Shown here piece by piece: positions 1 through 7,685 of a stretch of 58,884 nt of DNA (within the stretch, counting starts at the first letter, position 1; each line of letters opens with the position of its first letter). The stretch is from NCBI GenBank assembly GCA_018402665.1, contig JAGYIN010000011.1, forward strand, positions 1 to 58,884, given 5' to 3'. The position numbers and the translations under genes are program-made. The DNA is from Schleiferiaceae bacterium (GTDB lineage Bacteria > Bacteroidota > Bacteroidia > Flavobacteriales > Schleiferiaceae). Under the pieces are notes generated by a model. That model was given only the letters and a program-made list of their open reading frames with translations, was not told where the DNA came from and did no database searches.

Positions 1-1056
1 GTGTCCCAACATTTTGGACACAGTATAAATGTCTACACCCTCAGTTAACAGGAGAGTAGCATAAGTGTGTCTAAAACAGTGAAATGTAATATGCTTATCA
101 ATATCAGCTCTTGTTACCCAATCTTGAATTCGTTTATTATTTCGGTCTGAGTATTTAAGATTTGGGAAAACTGGTTTATCAGATAGTCCTCTTTCCAAAA
201 GAAGTTTTCTCGCTTCTTGACTTATTGGGTGCCTTTCTAAGCTATTTGTCTTCTTATGTCTGAAGTGTAAAAAGGTTCCCGATTTATGGTCATTAATGTC
301 TTTCCAACATAATCCTTTAATATCTGAGAACCGAAGTCCCGATAAGGCTGAGAATAGGCAAGCCCTTCTTAGTATATCATCAGAAAATGGAGTAGAGGCT
401 AATCGCGATAATTCGTCTGAGGTTAGAAATGACCTTTCTGAATCCTCCTCTCTAATGCCCTTAATCATGCTACGATAATCTTTTACCAAATATCCATTTG
501 AGTAAGCATATCTTAAAACTGCCCTGAATTTATTGAAGTAAGATAAGGCCGAATTCGCACTTAAATTCATTTTTTCTCGCCTTAGACTATTTGTCGTGAG
601 TAAATGAGATTTGAAACCGTTGATTAAATCTATGTTTATATCACTACACCTTATATCGCGACCATTTAGAAATTCAACATAATAATTCAAGGAGGATGTC
701 CAAGAGCCATGTAAGGTCTTCTGTCTTTCTCTTGATAAGCGTTGAAACAATTCAATAAACGGTGTCTCACGCTTTTCTCTTTGAGCCAACTGTTCCCGTT
801 CACTTTCGCTGTATACTTCGGGTTTTTGAAGTTCATTTTCCTTTCTTGACCTTATTTGCTCAGCTATAAGTAGAGTGGCTTTCTTATTCTCCTTCTCAAG
901 TGGCGTATTGGGGTTCTCTTGAACATACATTTTTAGGAACTCTCGCCTTGTAATCCTGCCATCTTTCCCTTTTATAGGAGGGTAGAAGTCGAGGTATAGA
1001 CTTAATCTATGTTTAGAAATCTTCTTTGTACGGAGTTTCACCTTAGTTGTTTTCAT
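1..1056 (-). CDS. Tyrosine-type site-specific integrase, C-terminus off window
   Basis: This reverse-strand frame is open for 352 codons and runs off the left edge, so the last residues are missing. It starts at an ATG at 1056 that overlaps the stop of the preceding gene (ATGA), which suggests translational coupling. The N-terminal part (about 1-110) is a basic arm-binding and SAM-like region typical of Bacteroidota integrases. The catalytic domain shows the active-site Arg in 'SGLRFSD', the HxxR box in 'HCFRH' and the following His in 'KMLGH', where the window ends. The catalytic Tyr, expected roughly ten residues later, lies outside. Tyrosine recombinases integrate and excise mobile elements through short att sites. 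Its position directly behind the mnmE 3' end suggests that it integrates there. Seen: motifs and overlap. Inferred: target site and element type (genomic island, ICE or prophage). Confidence 0.93.
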   Translation of the reverse strand, partial: MKTTKVKLRTKKISKHRLSLYLDFYPPIKGKDGRITRREFLKMYVQENPNTPLEKENKKATLLIAEQIRSRKENELQKPEVYSESEREQLAQREKRETPFIELFQRLSRERQKTLHGSWTSSLNYYVEFLNGRDIRCSDINIDLINGFKSHLLTTNSLRREKMNLSANSALSYFNKFRAVLRYAYSNGYLVKDYRSMIKGIREEDSERSFLTSDELSRLASTPFSDDILRRACLFSALSGLRFSDIKGLCWKDINDHKSGTFLHFRHKKTNSLERHPISQEARKLLLERGLSDKPVFPNLKYSDRNNKRIQDWVTRADIDKHITFHCFRHTYATLLLTEGVDIYTVSKMLGH

Positions 1057-1781
1057 ATCACAGGGTTCATTATTTCGTCAAAGTGTTTTTTAGAGATGAA
1101 TATCTGTCGACCTTTTTTCTTTTTGGGTATTTCATATTTACTCGTCTTACCGTATACTTGGTCTCTTGACAATTTATATTCTTCCATCAAATCTGCCACA
1201 GAGCTCCATTGCCTGATGTTTTTTCTTTCTTTTGACCTCCTTTGCATAAGGTTATCGAGATGAGGTTTTGAAATAATCAGAAGACTTCCGTGATAAGTGA
1301 ATGGGATACTATGCCTTCGTATCAATTGATATAACCAATTGTAACTAATGCTAAATTGGAATTGAGCCTCACTGGATGTATAGTAGGATGTTATAATTGG
1401 TTTCGGTTGCTCTGTTTTAATTGATTGATGGGGCTTAAAGATATGGTCTACATCTTTCCTACTTATCAAAGTGCGATTACCTACTTTAATGATAGGTATG
1501 GTTCCGTTGTTGATGAGGTTGTAAATGGTACTTCTGCTAACATTCAATATTTTACTAAGCTCCGTGACCTTTAGGAATGGTTTTGTTTCTAAAAGATTGT
1601 AATCAGTCCGAACCGAATCCATGAAAGTCTTATCGGCCTTTAATACTTTCTCATTCCTCTTCCTTTTTTTGTAGTTCCTGCTGTTGCATTTCGAAGAACA
1701 GAACTTGGTCACGGTGGTTTTTGCCGTGAAGTGATTACCGCATTCTAAACACTTTCTTGTAACCGTAATATTTGAACTCAT
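1053..1781 (-). CDS. Zinc-ribbon and multiple helix-turn-helix DNA-binding protein
   Basis: A protein of 242 residues. Residues 13-32 carry a CxxC...CxxxC zinc-finger-like pattern ('CLECGNHF', 'FCSSKC'), followed by a lysine/arginine-rich stretch. Three excisionase-like winged HTH segments follow: about 70-115 ('LNVSRSTIYNLINNG'), about 135-180 ('SISYNWLYQLIRRHSIPF') and about 195-240 ('YKLSRDQVYGKTSKYEIP'). MerR/Xis-like HTH proteins commonly precede integrases and act as directionality factor or element regulator. The gene overlaps the integrase start by four bases, so the two are probably translated together. Two copies of a 16-bp repeat end four bases before its start codon and may be its own operator or recombinase accessory sites. 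The exact role is inferred. Confidence 0.8.
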   Translation of the reverse strand: MSSNITVTRKCLECGNHFTAKTTVTKFCSSKCNSRNYKKRKRNEKVLKADKTFMDSVRTDYNLLETKPFLKVTELSKILNVSRSTIYNLINNGTIPIIKVGNRTLISRKDVDHIFKPHQSIKTEQPKPIITSYYTSSEAQFQFSISYNWLYQLIRRHSIPFTYHGSLLIISKPHLDNLMQRRSKERKNIRQWSSVADLMEEYKLSRDQVYGKTSKYEIPKKKKGRQIFISKKHFDEIMNPVI

Positions 1782-1784
1782 AAT

Positions 1785-1820
1785 TGTCCTATAGTGTCCA
1801 CCAATGTCCTATAGTGTCCA
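1785..1820. repeat. Tandem 16-bp direct repeat upstream of the HTH gene
   Basis: The sequence tgtcctatagtgtcca occurs exactly twice, at 1785-1800 and 1805-1820, with a 20-bp period (about two helical turns). It lies between the predicted promoter (1873-1880, reverse strand) and the start codon at 1781. Such phased repeats fit an operator for the HTH protein or accessory binding sites for recombination. There is no experimental support. Confidence 0.8.
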
Positions 1821-1872
1821 ATTTGGGAAGAATTACTACCAATATGCTCCGAAAATGACACGAGGGATTATA

Positions 1873-1880
1873 CAAAGGTA
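1873..1880 (-). promoter_or_regulatory. Predicted -7 promoter element for the HTH-integrase pair
   Basis: On the reverse strand the sequence is TACCTTTG, an exact match to the Bacteroidota TAnnTTTG element. Transcription would start near 1868, giving a leader of about 87 bases that contains the 16-bp tandem repeats. No clear -33 TTTG is visible at the right distance. Confidence 0.5.
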
Positions 1881-2005
1881 CAAATAAGGTACAAGAATGG
1901 CCAAAAAACACAATTATCAACGCAAAGAAAGAAAACTATTAAACTTGTAAAATACTGTATAACAGGTTGGTGTAGTTTGTTTTAGAGCAAGAATACTTTG
2001 ATTGT

Positions 2006-2023
2006 TTACTTCCCGATACAGAA
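2006..2023 (-). other. Putative attachment site at the mnmE 3' end
   Basis: These 18 bases encode the invariant MnmE C-terminus FCIGK plus the stop. The same 18-bp end of trmE/mnmE is the known attB of Salmonella genomic island 1. Here an integrase gene lies immediately beyond it. The other att copy would lie left of the window, so the site cannot be confirmed from this sequence. Confidence 0.45.
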
Positions 2024-3385
2024 TTTACTGAAGATGTTCGCCAAAAGATCATCCGTAGAAATGGTACCTGTAATTTCACCAAGCCCGTCGAGCGCAAGTC
2101 TCAAATCTTGAGCGAGTAAATCACCAGGAATGCTCAATTCTACGGCTTCAATACTTTTTTGCAGTGCCTCCGCAGTTCGACGCAGTGCATCGGCGTGGCG
2201 GGCATTGGTTACGATGGTTTGTGAGGATGAATTGGCAGACCATGCAGTAGCGGTCTTCAATGCAGCGAGCAGCTCCGTGAGTCCCTTTTTATTTTTCGCA
2301 GCGATATCAAAGATTTCACAGTCGATTTCATGTAATCTTGCCCGTATAGGCGCTGTGGCGGCTTGATCCGATTTATTAATGCAAACAAACAAATGGGCTT
2401 GTGGTGCACTTGTTTTTAGATGGGCGAGTCGCAACTCTAGATCATCCTCAGCCGCGGTGGCATCAATGAGGTAAAAAATGACGTCCGCCTTTTCCGCTTG
2501 TTCGAATGCTTTCTGAATACCTATTTGCTCTACGTAATCTTCAGTATCACGAATTCCGGCGGTATCAATGAGTCGGTACGTCAGTCCACCGAAGTTAAAG
2601 GTGTCTTCAACCGTATCGCGCGTTGTCCCCGCAATAGCACTGACGATTGCTCTATCCTCACCCAAGAGCGCATTCAACAAGGTTGATTTACCTGCATTTG
2701 GTGCCCCTAGAATGGCTGTCGCAATGCCTTTTTTAATGGCGTTTCCATATTTAAAACTATCGATGAGTGTGCTTACTTTTTGAAGAAGATTGTGGAGCAT
2801 TTTAAGCAATTGGTCCCGAGAGGCGAATTCTACATCTTCTTCACTAAAGTCCAATTCCAATTCAATCATCGAAGCAAAATGCACTAAATCCTCACGAAAA
2901 AGGGTGATTTCGTTGGAGAGCCCACCTTTTAATTGGCGCAAAGCCACGTCATGCATCGTTTTATTCTCCGCGTGGATGAGATCCGCTACTGCCTCCGCTT
3001 GAGCTAAATCCATCTTGCCGTTCATAAAGGCACGCATGGTATATTCACCTGGATCGGCAAGACGGGCTCCTTCTTGTAATAAACTTTCCATGATACGACC
3101 GATAATGTAGGGAGAGCCGTGGCTGCTTATTTCAAAACTCTCCTCACCAGTAAAGCTTTTTCCGTCCTCGAAATAGGTAATGAGTACTTCATCAATGTGC
3201 TCCCCGGCTATGCTGTAGTCTCCAAAGTAGGCAACGTGTGAGGTAAAGCCCGATTTATTCACGCGCTTTGAATGGAAATAAGGAGAGAGGAGGTCCTTTG
3301 AATTGGCCCCGCTGACTCGAATGATGGCTAGGGCTCCCACACCTTGCGGTGTTGACAGCGCACAAATGATATCGTCTCTAAGCAT
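2006..3385 (-). CDS. mnmE: tRNA modification GTPase MnmE
   Basis: A full-length protein of 459 residues. With MnmG it forms the 5-carboxymethylaminomethyl group on wobble U34 of certain tRNAs. Residues 1-120 form the formyl-THF-binding TrmE N domain. A helical domain carries the inserted G domain with P-loop GAPNAGKS (227-234), G2 'IAGTTRD' (251-257) and DTAG (274-277). The NKSD motif appears as 'INKSD'. The protein ends in FCIGK, whose Cys is catalytically required in the family. The start ATG at 3385 lies four bases after a TATCTTTG promoter element, so the mRNA may be leaderless. Its 3' end borders the integrase-bearing element, which appears to have left the coding sequence intact. Confidence 0.98.
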   Translation of the reverse strand: MLRDDIICALSTPQGVGALAIIRVSGANSKDLLSPYFHSKRVNKSGFTSHVAYFGDYSIAGEHIDEVLITYFEDGKSFTGEESFEISSHGSPYIIGRIMESLLQEGARLADPGEYTMRAFMNGKMDLAQAEAVADLIHAENKTMHDVALRQLKGGLSNEITLFREDLVHFASMIELELDFSEEDVEFASRDQLLKMLHNLLQKVSTLIDSFKYGNAIKKGIATAILGAPNAGKSTLLNALLGEDRAIVSAIAGTTRDTVEDTFNFGGLTYRLIDTAGIRDTEDYVEQIGIQKAFEQAEKADVIFYLIDATAAEDDLELRLAHLKTSAPQAHLFVCINKSDQAATAPIRARLHEIDCEIFDIAAKNKKGLTELLAALKTATAWSANSSSQTIVTNARHADALRRTAEALQKSIEAVELSIPGDLLAQDLRLALDGLGEITGTISTDDLLANIFSKFCIGK

Positions 3386-3389
3386 TGGA

Positions 3390-3397
3390 CAAAGATA
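3390..3397 (-). promoter_or_regulatory. Predicted -7 element for mnmE, leaderless geometry
   Basis: Reverse-strand TATCTTTG matches TAnnTTTG exactly and is separated from the mnmE ATG by only four bases (TCCA). Transcription would start at or within a base or two of the start codon. Confidence 0.6.
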
Positions 3398-3458
3398 CGT
3401 CGATTAGTAATGAGCAAAGAAATTTGAAAAGAAGGGAAATCCATTCAAGCTTGGGTAG

Positions 3459-3466
3459 TACCTTTG
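3459..3466 (+). promoter_or_regulatory. Predicted -7 element for sucD
   Basis: TACCTTTG is an exact TAnnTTTG match 27 bases before the sucD ATG, so this mRNA would have a leader of about 22 bases, unlike the leaderless cases nearby. It supports starting sucD at 3494, because an upstream in-frame ATG at 3464 would overlap the element itself. Confidence 0.55.
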
Positions 3467-3493
3467 TGGCAAACTCACAGAAAAACCATCTAC

Positions 3494-4366
3494 ATGAGCG
3501 TATTAGTCAACAAAGACTCAAATATTATTGTCCAAGGATTTACGGGTAAAGAAGGAACGTTTCATGCCACTCAAATGATTGAATACGGCACAAACGTGGT
3601 CGGTGGAGTTACTCCTGGTAAGGGAGGAATGACGCACCTTGACCGTCCAGTGTTTAATACCGTTGCTGAAGCTGTTGAAAAAGCGGCTGCAGATACATCT
3701 ATCATTTTTATACCACCGGCCTTTGCCGCTGATGGTATTATGGAAGCTGCTGAAGCAGGTATCAAAGTAATCATCTGTATCACTGAAGGTATTCCAGTTG
3801 CGGATATGGTAAAAGTGAAATCGTATTTGAGCGATAAGGATTGTACACTTATTGGTCCGAACTGTCCTGGCGTTATGACTGCAGGAGAAGCAAAAGTGGG
3901 TATTATGCCTGGTTTTATCTTCAATAAGGGCACTGTGGGTATTGTAAGTAAGTCGGGTACACTGACGTATGAAGCAGTTGATCAGTGCACTAAGGCAGGT
4001 CTGGGTCAGACTACAGCTATCGGTATTGGTGGTGATCCCATCATCGGTACAACGACGAAAGAAGCTGTTGAGCTTTTAATGCACGACGATGAAACCGAAG
4101 GAATCATTATGATCGGTGAAATTGGCGGACAACTTGAAGCAGAGGCAGGTCTTTGGATTAAAGAGCACGGCACCAAGCCAGTAGTTGCCTTTATCGCAGG
4201 TGAAACTGCTCCAGCGGGACGTACCATGGGGCACGCAGGTGCCATCGTAGGTGGTGCTGAAGATACTGCTGCAGCGAAGAAAGCGATTCTGCGCGATTGC
4301 GGTATCACAGTAGTTGACTCACCGGCAGATCTTGGAACTGCAATGGCGAAACTATTAGGTAAATAG
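3494..4366 (+). CDS. sucD: Succinyl-CoA synthetase, alpha subunit
   Basis: A protein of 290 residues starting MSVLVNKDSN. The alpha subunit binds CoA and carries the phosphorylated His of the ADP- or GDP-forming enzyme that interconverts succinyl-CoA and succinate in the TCA cycle. The N-terminal CoA-binding Rossmann fold shows 'GFTGKEGTFH'. The middle shows 'IGPNCPGV', and the active-site His lies in 'GRTMGHAGAIVGG' near residue 240. The length equals the family norm. An in-frame ATG 30 bases upstream is rejected because it overlaps the promoter element and adds non-conserved residues. sucC is not adjacent, so the two subunits are encoded apart. A strong terminator follows. Confidence 0.97.
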   Translation: MSVLVNKDSNIIVQGFTGKEGTFHATQMIEYGTNVVGGVTPGKGGMTHLDRPVFNTVAEAVEKAAADTSIIFIPPAFAADGIMEAAEAGIKVIICITEGIPVADMVKVKSYLSDKDCTLIGPNCPGVMTAGEAKVGIMPGFIFNKGTVGIVSKSGTLTYEAVDQCTKAGLGQTTAIGIGGDPIIGTTTKEAVELLMHDDETEGIIMIGEIGGQLEAEAGLWIKEHGTKPVVAFIAGETAPAGRTMGHAGAIVGGAEDTAAAKKAILRDCGITVVDSPADLGTAMAKLLGK

Positions 4367-4386
4367 ATGCATGTATAAAGGAATAG

Positions 4387-4414
4387 AGCCGCTTCCAATG
4401 GGAGCGGCTTTTTT
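4387..4414 (+). terminator. Rho-independent terminator after sucD
   Basis: A 10-bp stem (AGCCGCTTCC / GGGAGCGGCT, with one wobble pair) and 3-base loop AAT are followed by six T residues, 20 bases after the sucD stop. Confidence 0.9.
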
Positions 4415-4429
4415 ATTCCTGCGAACCGC

Positions 4430-4437
4430 TACCTTTG
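4430..4437 (+). promoter_or_regulatory. Predicted -7 element with leaderless geometry
   Basis: TACCTTTG lies five bases before the ATG at 4443, just behind the sucD terminator. It probably drives the operon that runs from 4443 to 7685. Confidence 0.6.
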
Positions 4438-4442
4438 TTTGA

Positions 4443-4733
4443 ATGAAACAGGTGAAATGTCCTTCTTGTACTGCTTGGTACGCTGTAGAGTTGACGGGTG
4501 ATAAATACAGTCATACGTGTCTGCACTGTAATGCACCTTATGCGGTAAAAAGCCAGGCGCAAAAAGCACACGAAGAGGGGATGAAGGAACCCGTGAGCAA
4601 ACCACCCCTAACGTGGAAGCGCTTTGGGGAAATGCACTGGGCCTTGGTCATTTTAAACAACATAGGATTCGTGATTCAGACCATTCTTTTTATGATTGGT
4701 ACGTTAATAGGAATCTTGGTTGCACCGCTCTAA
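4443..4733 (+). CDS. Small zinc-ribbon membrane protein
   Basis: A protein of 96 residues that I do not recognise by name. The N-terminus has two CxxC pairs ('CPSC' at 6-9, 'CLHC' at 27-30) forming a zinc ribbon. After a charged linker (about 40-60), residues 65-96 form one long or two short hydrophobic segments. Topology would put the zinc ribbon in the cytoplasm. The start ATG is preceded at five bases by a promoter element, so it may be read from a leaderless mRNA. It is first in a run with a SPOR-like protein, fabG and a large membrane protein, 32 bases before the next start. Function unknown. Confidence 0.8.
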   Translation: MKQVKCPSCTAWYAVELTGDKYSHTCLHCNAPYAVKSQAQKAHEEGMKEPVSKPPLTWKRFGEMHWALVILNNIGFVIQTILFMIGTLIGILVAPL

Positions 4734-4765
4734 CGCAATTTAATTTTTACGACCTTCGTCTTACT

Positions 4766-5281
4766 ATGGAATTTCTATCACCAAAAACTAAGGAACGCAT
4801 TTCGAAGCTCGAAGCAGAAAACAAAAGTTTACGCTTACAGCTTGAGCAGCAGGATAGTACTGTAAAAAGTTCACGTTGGCCCTTTTTAGTAATCGGCGTA
4901 TTGCTCGTAGCCTTGGTTTGGGTTTGGAAATTTAGCGCGCCATCCGCAGAAGAATTAAGTGCCATAAAAGTGGAAATGTGGAAGGACGGTTCCTTAAAGG
5001 ATACCACCTTACAACCTACATTCGGTATTGAATATTCTATTCAAGTAGGGGCTTTTAATGAGTTAGATTACAGTGTATTAAGTTCTGGTTTGGGTGAGTT
5101 AAAAGTGCAAGATGATGATGGCGTTCAACGCATTCTCCTTGGTAGCTTTACGAGTCTTCCTGAAGCGCAATTGTATTTAGAAAAGGTGGTAAACATTGGT
5201 TTTGAAAAAGCCTTCATTGTTGCATACAAAGAAGGAATTGCCGTAGGTTTGCTGCCGAATAAAACCGCTATTAAAGAATAA
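4766..5281 (+). CDS. Membrane-anchored SPOR-like domain protein
   Basis: A protein of 171 residues. Residues 1-30 form a short coiled coil ('KERISKLEAENKSLRLQLEQQ'-like heptads), about 36-55 is one transmembrane helix, and about 90-165 resembles a SPOR domain ('YSIQVGAF', 'QRILLGSFTSLPEAQLYLEKV'). SPOR domains bind denuded glycan strands of peptidoglycan, often at the division site, so a periplasmic envelope role is inferred. The chosen ATG follows the stop of the preceding gene; a longer frame back to 4613 would overlap that gene out of frame and is rejected. fabG starts three bases after its stop, so the two are co-transcribed. Confidence 0.8.
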   Translation: MEFLSPKTKERISKLEAENKSLRLQLEQQDSTVKSSRWPFLVIGVLLVALVWVWKFSAPSAEELSAIKVEMWKDGSLKDTTLQPTFGIEYSIQVGAFNELDYSVLSSGLGELKVQDDDGVQRILLGSFTSLPEAQLYLEKVVNIGFEKAFIVAYKEGIAVGLLPNKTAIKE

Positions 5282-5283
5282 TT

Positions 5284-6030
5284 ATGGGTTTACTTTCTGG
5301 AAAGACCGCCATTATTACGGGTGCGTCAAAGGGAATTGGTAAAGGAATCGCAGAGACCTTTGCAAAGCAGGGCGCAAATGTCGCCTTCACGTTTTTAAGT
5401 TCAGTCGAAAAAGGACAAGCGTTAGAACAAGAACTCCAGCAGTACGGTACACAAGTCAAAGGCTACCGTTCTGATGCTTCAAAAATGGAAGATGCTGAAG
5501 CTTTAGTGGCTCAGGTTGTGGAAGACTTCGGTGGCGTTCATATCGTAGTAAATAACGCCGGAATTACGAAGGATACGCTGTTGATGCGCATGACTGAAGA
5601 AGATTTCAATCGAGTAATCGAAGTAAATCTAAACTCAGTATTTAACATGACTAAGGCCGTACAGCGTACGTTCTTGAAGCAGCGCTCCGGTTCTATTGTA
5701 AACATTAGCTCTGTAGTAGGTGTCAAAGGTAATGCTGGTCAAGCCAATTATGCTGCCTCAAAAGCAGGGATTATTGGTTTTACCAAGTCTGTTGCCCTTG
5801 AGTTAGGGTCACGCAACATTCGTTGTAATGCCATAGCTCCAGGCTTTATCGAAACAGAAATGACTGCTGTTTTAGATGAAAAAACCGTACAGCAATGGAG
5901 AGACGGGATTCCTTTGAAGCGCGGTGGATCCGCAGAGGATGTAGCCAATGCATGTCTTTTCTTAGCTTCTGATATGAGCGGTTACATTACTGGTCAAGTG
6001 ATGAACGTCTGTGGTGGAATGCTTACCTGA
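5284..6030 (+). CDS. fabG: 3-oxoacyl-[acyl-carrier-protein] reductase
   Basis: A protein of 248 residues, a typical short-chain dehydrogenase. It reduces 3-oxoacyl-ACP with NADPH in the fatty-acid elongation cycle. The cofactor motif 'TGASKGIGKG' lies at about 13-22, 'NNAG' at about 88-91, the catalytic Ser in 'NISSVVGVKGN', and the YxxxK pair in 'YAASKAG'. The C-terminal 'YITGQVMNVCGGM' matches FabG proper rather than a generic dehydrogenase. The stop overlaps the start of the next gene (TGATG), which indicates translational coupling to the large membrane protein. Confidence 0.95.
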   Translation: MGLLSGKTAIITGASKGIGKGIAETFAKQGANVAFTFLSSVEKGQALEQELQQYGTQVKGYRSDASKMEDAEALVAQVVEDFGGVHIVVNNAGITKDTLLMRMTEEDFNRVIEVNLNSVFNMTKAVQRTFLKQRSGSIVNISSVVGVKGNAGQANYAASKAGIIGFTKSVALELGSRNIRCNAIAPGFIETEMTAVLDEKTVQQWRDGIPLKRGGSAEDVANACLFLASDMSGYITGQVMNVCGGMLT

Positions 6031-7685
6031 TGACACTTTTTACCGCTGCAATTCTGGCCCTTATTTCGGGTGTTGCTGTTGCGTGGTATACGTATTTTTA
6101 TAAATGGAGGTCAACGCCCTACTGGGCGTTGGCCTTTCTTCGTTTTGGATGGATTGGAATGCTCTTCTTTGCATTGCTCGCACCAGAGCGAGAAGAGCAG
6201 GTGCTCATAGAACAACCGCAACTAATTTCATTACGAATAGATTCCTCGAGCTCATTAAAATCCCCGGTTAAGGGGATTTTGGAAGTGCTGCTCGATTTTG
6301 AAAAAAAAGCACCGATCAAATGGGTGATTTCCGATTTCAACTCCCAGCAAGAAGGAAACGACGAGCTCCCATGGGTCTATGTAGGCGATGGGCATATAGA
6401 TAATCAGGAAGGAACGGGGCCAGTGGCTTCGGTTTTACTAATGGCGAATGCTCTTTTAATACCGCCACTCATCAAGAATACTATCGTTCCAGAAAGGGTA
6501 GAAGTAGGGACCCAATTTAAGTATAGCGTAAGATGCTCATCTCAGCCCAATTCTGTTAAAGCTACATTCAATGGAGAAACAAGACGCGCAGAAGCTGCCA
6601 CGTTTACCGCGCCGGATCGCCCAGGAACTTTTACACTGCAAATAGCGGCAGAAAAAGATGGCGTCGTAGATGCCATTGAAGAAACTGTCGAGGTGGTACC
6701 TTATTTTAATTCAATTCAAATCATCTACCCGTATCCGCATCCGCACGTTGGAATGGTCACCCGATTAGCGAAAGAGTTGGGTTTTACCTACCATTTACTT
6801 TCATGGGAAGAGGCAAAAAAACAGTTAAAACAACTTCCAACCGTTGCTATTGGCGGTGGAGAGGCGGTCTTTGAACAATTGGATGCGCAACTCGACAAAC
6901 CCATACTCTGGTTGGATTCAAGCAACGATCCGCCTCAAGGTGTTGCTGTCCAACTTCAAACGCCGGAAGCATTAGTTGCCTTAGGTGCACCCGAATCCTA
7001 TGCCATTACTAAGCGCGATAAGAAAATGGTGAACGTTATGCGCATAGGAGGGAATTGGAATGGACGCGGTATAAATTGGTTCCAAAATAGCTTAGCATAT
7101 CCAGAAACGGGAGTCGTTTTTCGTTCATTAATCAAAGGTCTATTGCGTGATGCAAGACCCGATGAACTGCGCGTTGCTGGTCCAACACGGCTGTACCAAA
7201 GTCAGAACGGGGAATGGGTAGTCAGCGTTGTGAATAATCGCGCACAAGCGCAGCCCGCTGCGGTTGAAATGAAGGTTACTCGTGATGGTGAGGTTATTGA
7301 CATTCCTCAAGTGGAGCCCATTGAAGGCAATGGTTATGTTTTTTCCACAGCCTTTTCTACTGAAGGGACGTTTGTGGTAGAACTAGATGCAAAAGCGCTA
7401 GATGAGCATTATTCTTGGCGCAGAACGCTTACCGTATTGCCTGCATCTATCGAGCAGCACAGACCCTTTAACACGGCACTGTGGGAACGCTATTCGAAAG
7501 ATGAATGGTGGCGAGCAACGGATATAGGTACTTTACGAACGGCCCTGGATCAATGGGAGTTAAAGGGAAAATCTATAATGCGGACAAAAAAAACTCCCCA
7601 ACACACCGCGTGGTGGTATTGGGGAGCGTTCTTATGTTTTGCATTCGCCGAATGGGTACTTCGAAGACGTCAGGGATTGTCTTAG
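6030..7685 (+). CDS. Large membrane protein, BatA/vWA-like architecture
   Basis: A protein of 551 residues. Two N-terminal transmembrane helices (about 3-20 and 30-48) are followed by a large extracytoplasmic region, and one helix at about 525-542 precedes a short basic tail. Right after the second helix, 'LRIDSSSSL' resembles the DxSxS metal site of von Willebrand A domains, as in BatA-like Bacteroidota proteins. The middle has immunoglobulin-like strands and 'AIGGGEAVFEQL', reminiscent of a degenerate glutamine-amidotransferase-like fold. The layout parallels the protein at 52462-53919. It is coupled to fabG by a one-base overlap. Function unknown; a role in envelope integrity is only a guess. 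Its last 100 bases contain the terminator of the convergent gene. Confidence 0.8.
   Translation: MTLFTAAILALISGVAVAWYTYFYKWRSTPYWALAFLRFGWIGMLFFALLAPEREEQVLIEQPQLISLRIDSSSSLKSPVKGILEVLLDFEKKAPIKWVISDFNSQQEGNDELPWVYVGDGHIDNQEGTGPVASVLLMANALLIPPLIKNTIVPERVEVGTQFKYSVRCSSQPNSVKATFNGETRRAEAATFTAPDRPGTFTLQIAAEKDGVVDAIEETVEVVPYFNSIQIIYPYPHPHVGMVTRLAKELGFTYHLLSWEEAKKQLKQLPTVAIGGGEAVFEQLDAQLDKPILWLDSSNDPPQGVAVQLQTPEALVALGAPESYAITKRDKKMVNVMRIGGNWNGRGINWFQNSLAYPETGVVFRSLIKGLLRDARPDELRVAGPTRLYQSQNGEWVVSVVNNRAQAQPAAVEMKVTRDGEVIDIPQVEPIEGNGYVFSTAFSTEGTFVVELDAKALDEHYSWRRTLTVLPASIEQHRPFNTALWERYSKDEWWRATDIGTLRTALDQWELKGKSIMRTKKTPQHTAWWYWGAFLCFAFAEWVLRRRQGLS
7586..7626 (-). terminator. Terminator of the TlpA-like gene, inside the opposing gene
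   Basis: Read on the reverse strand, CTCCCCAA pairs with TTGGGGAG around a 17-base apical region that itself can pair (ACCACC / GGTGTG-like), followed by eight T residues (complement of 7586-7593). It lies 56-96 bases past the stop at 7682, wholly within the coding 3' end of the convergent gene. Confidence 0.75.

Noticed and set aside
1009-1263. 84-codon plus-strand frame near the integrase
   Set aside because: It overlaps the integrase and HTH genes in antisense and has no supporting features.
3464-3493. Upstream ATG for sucD
   Set aside because: It overlaps the -7 promoter element and adds ten residues with no similarity to the family.
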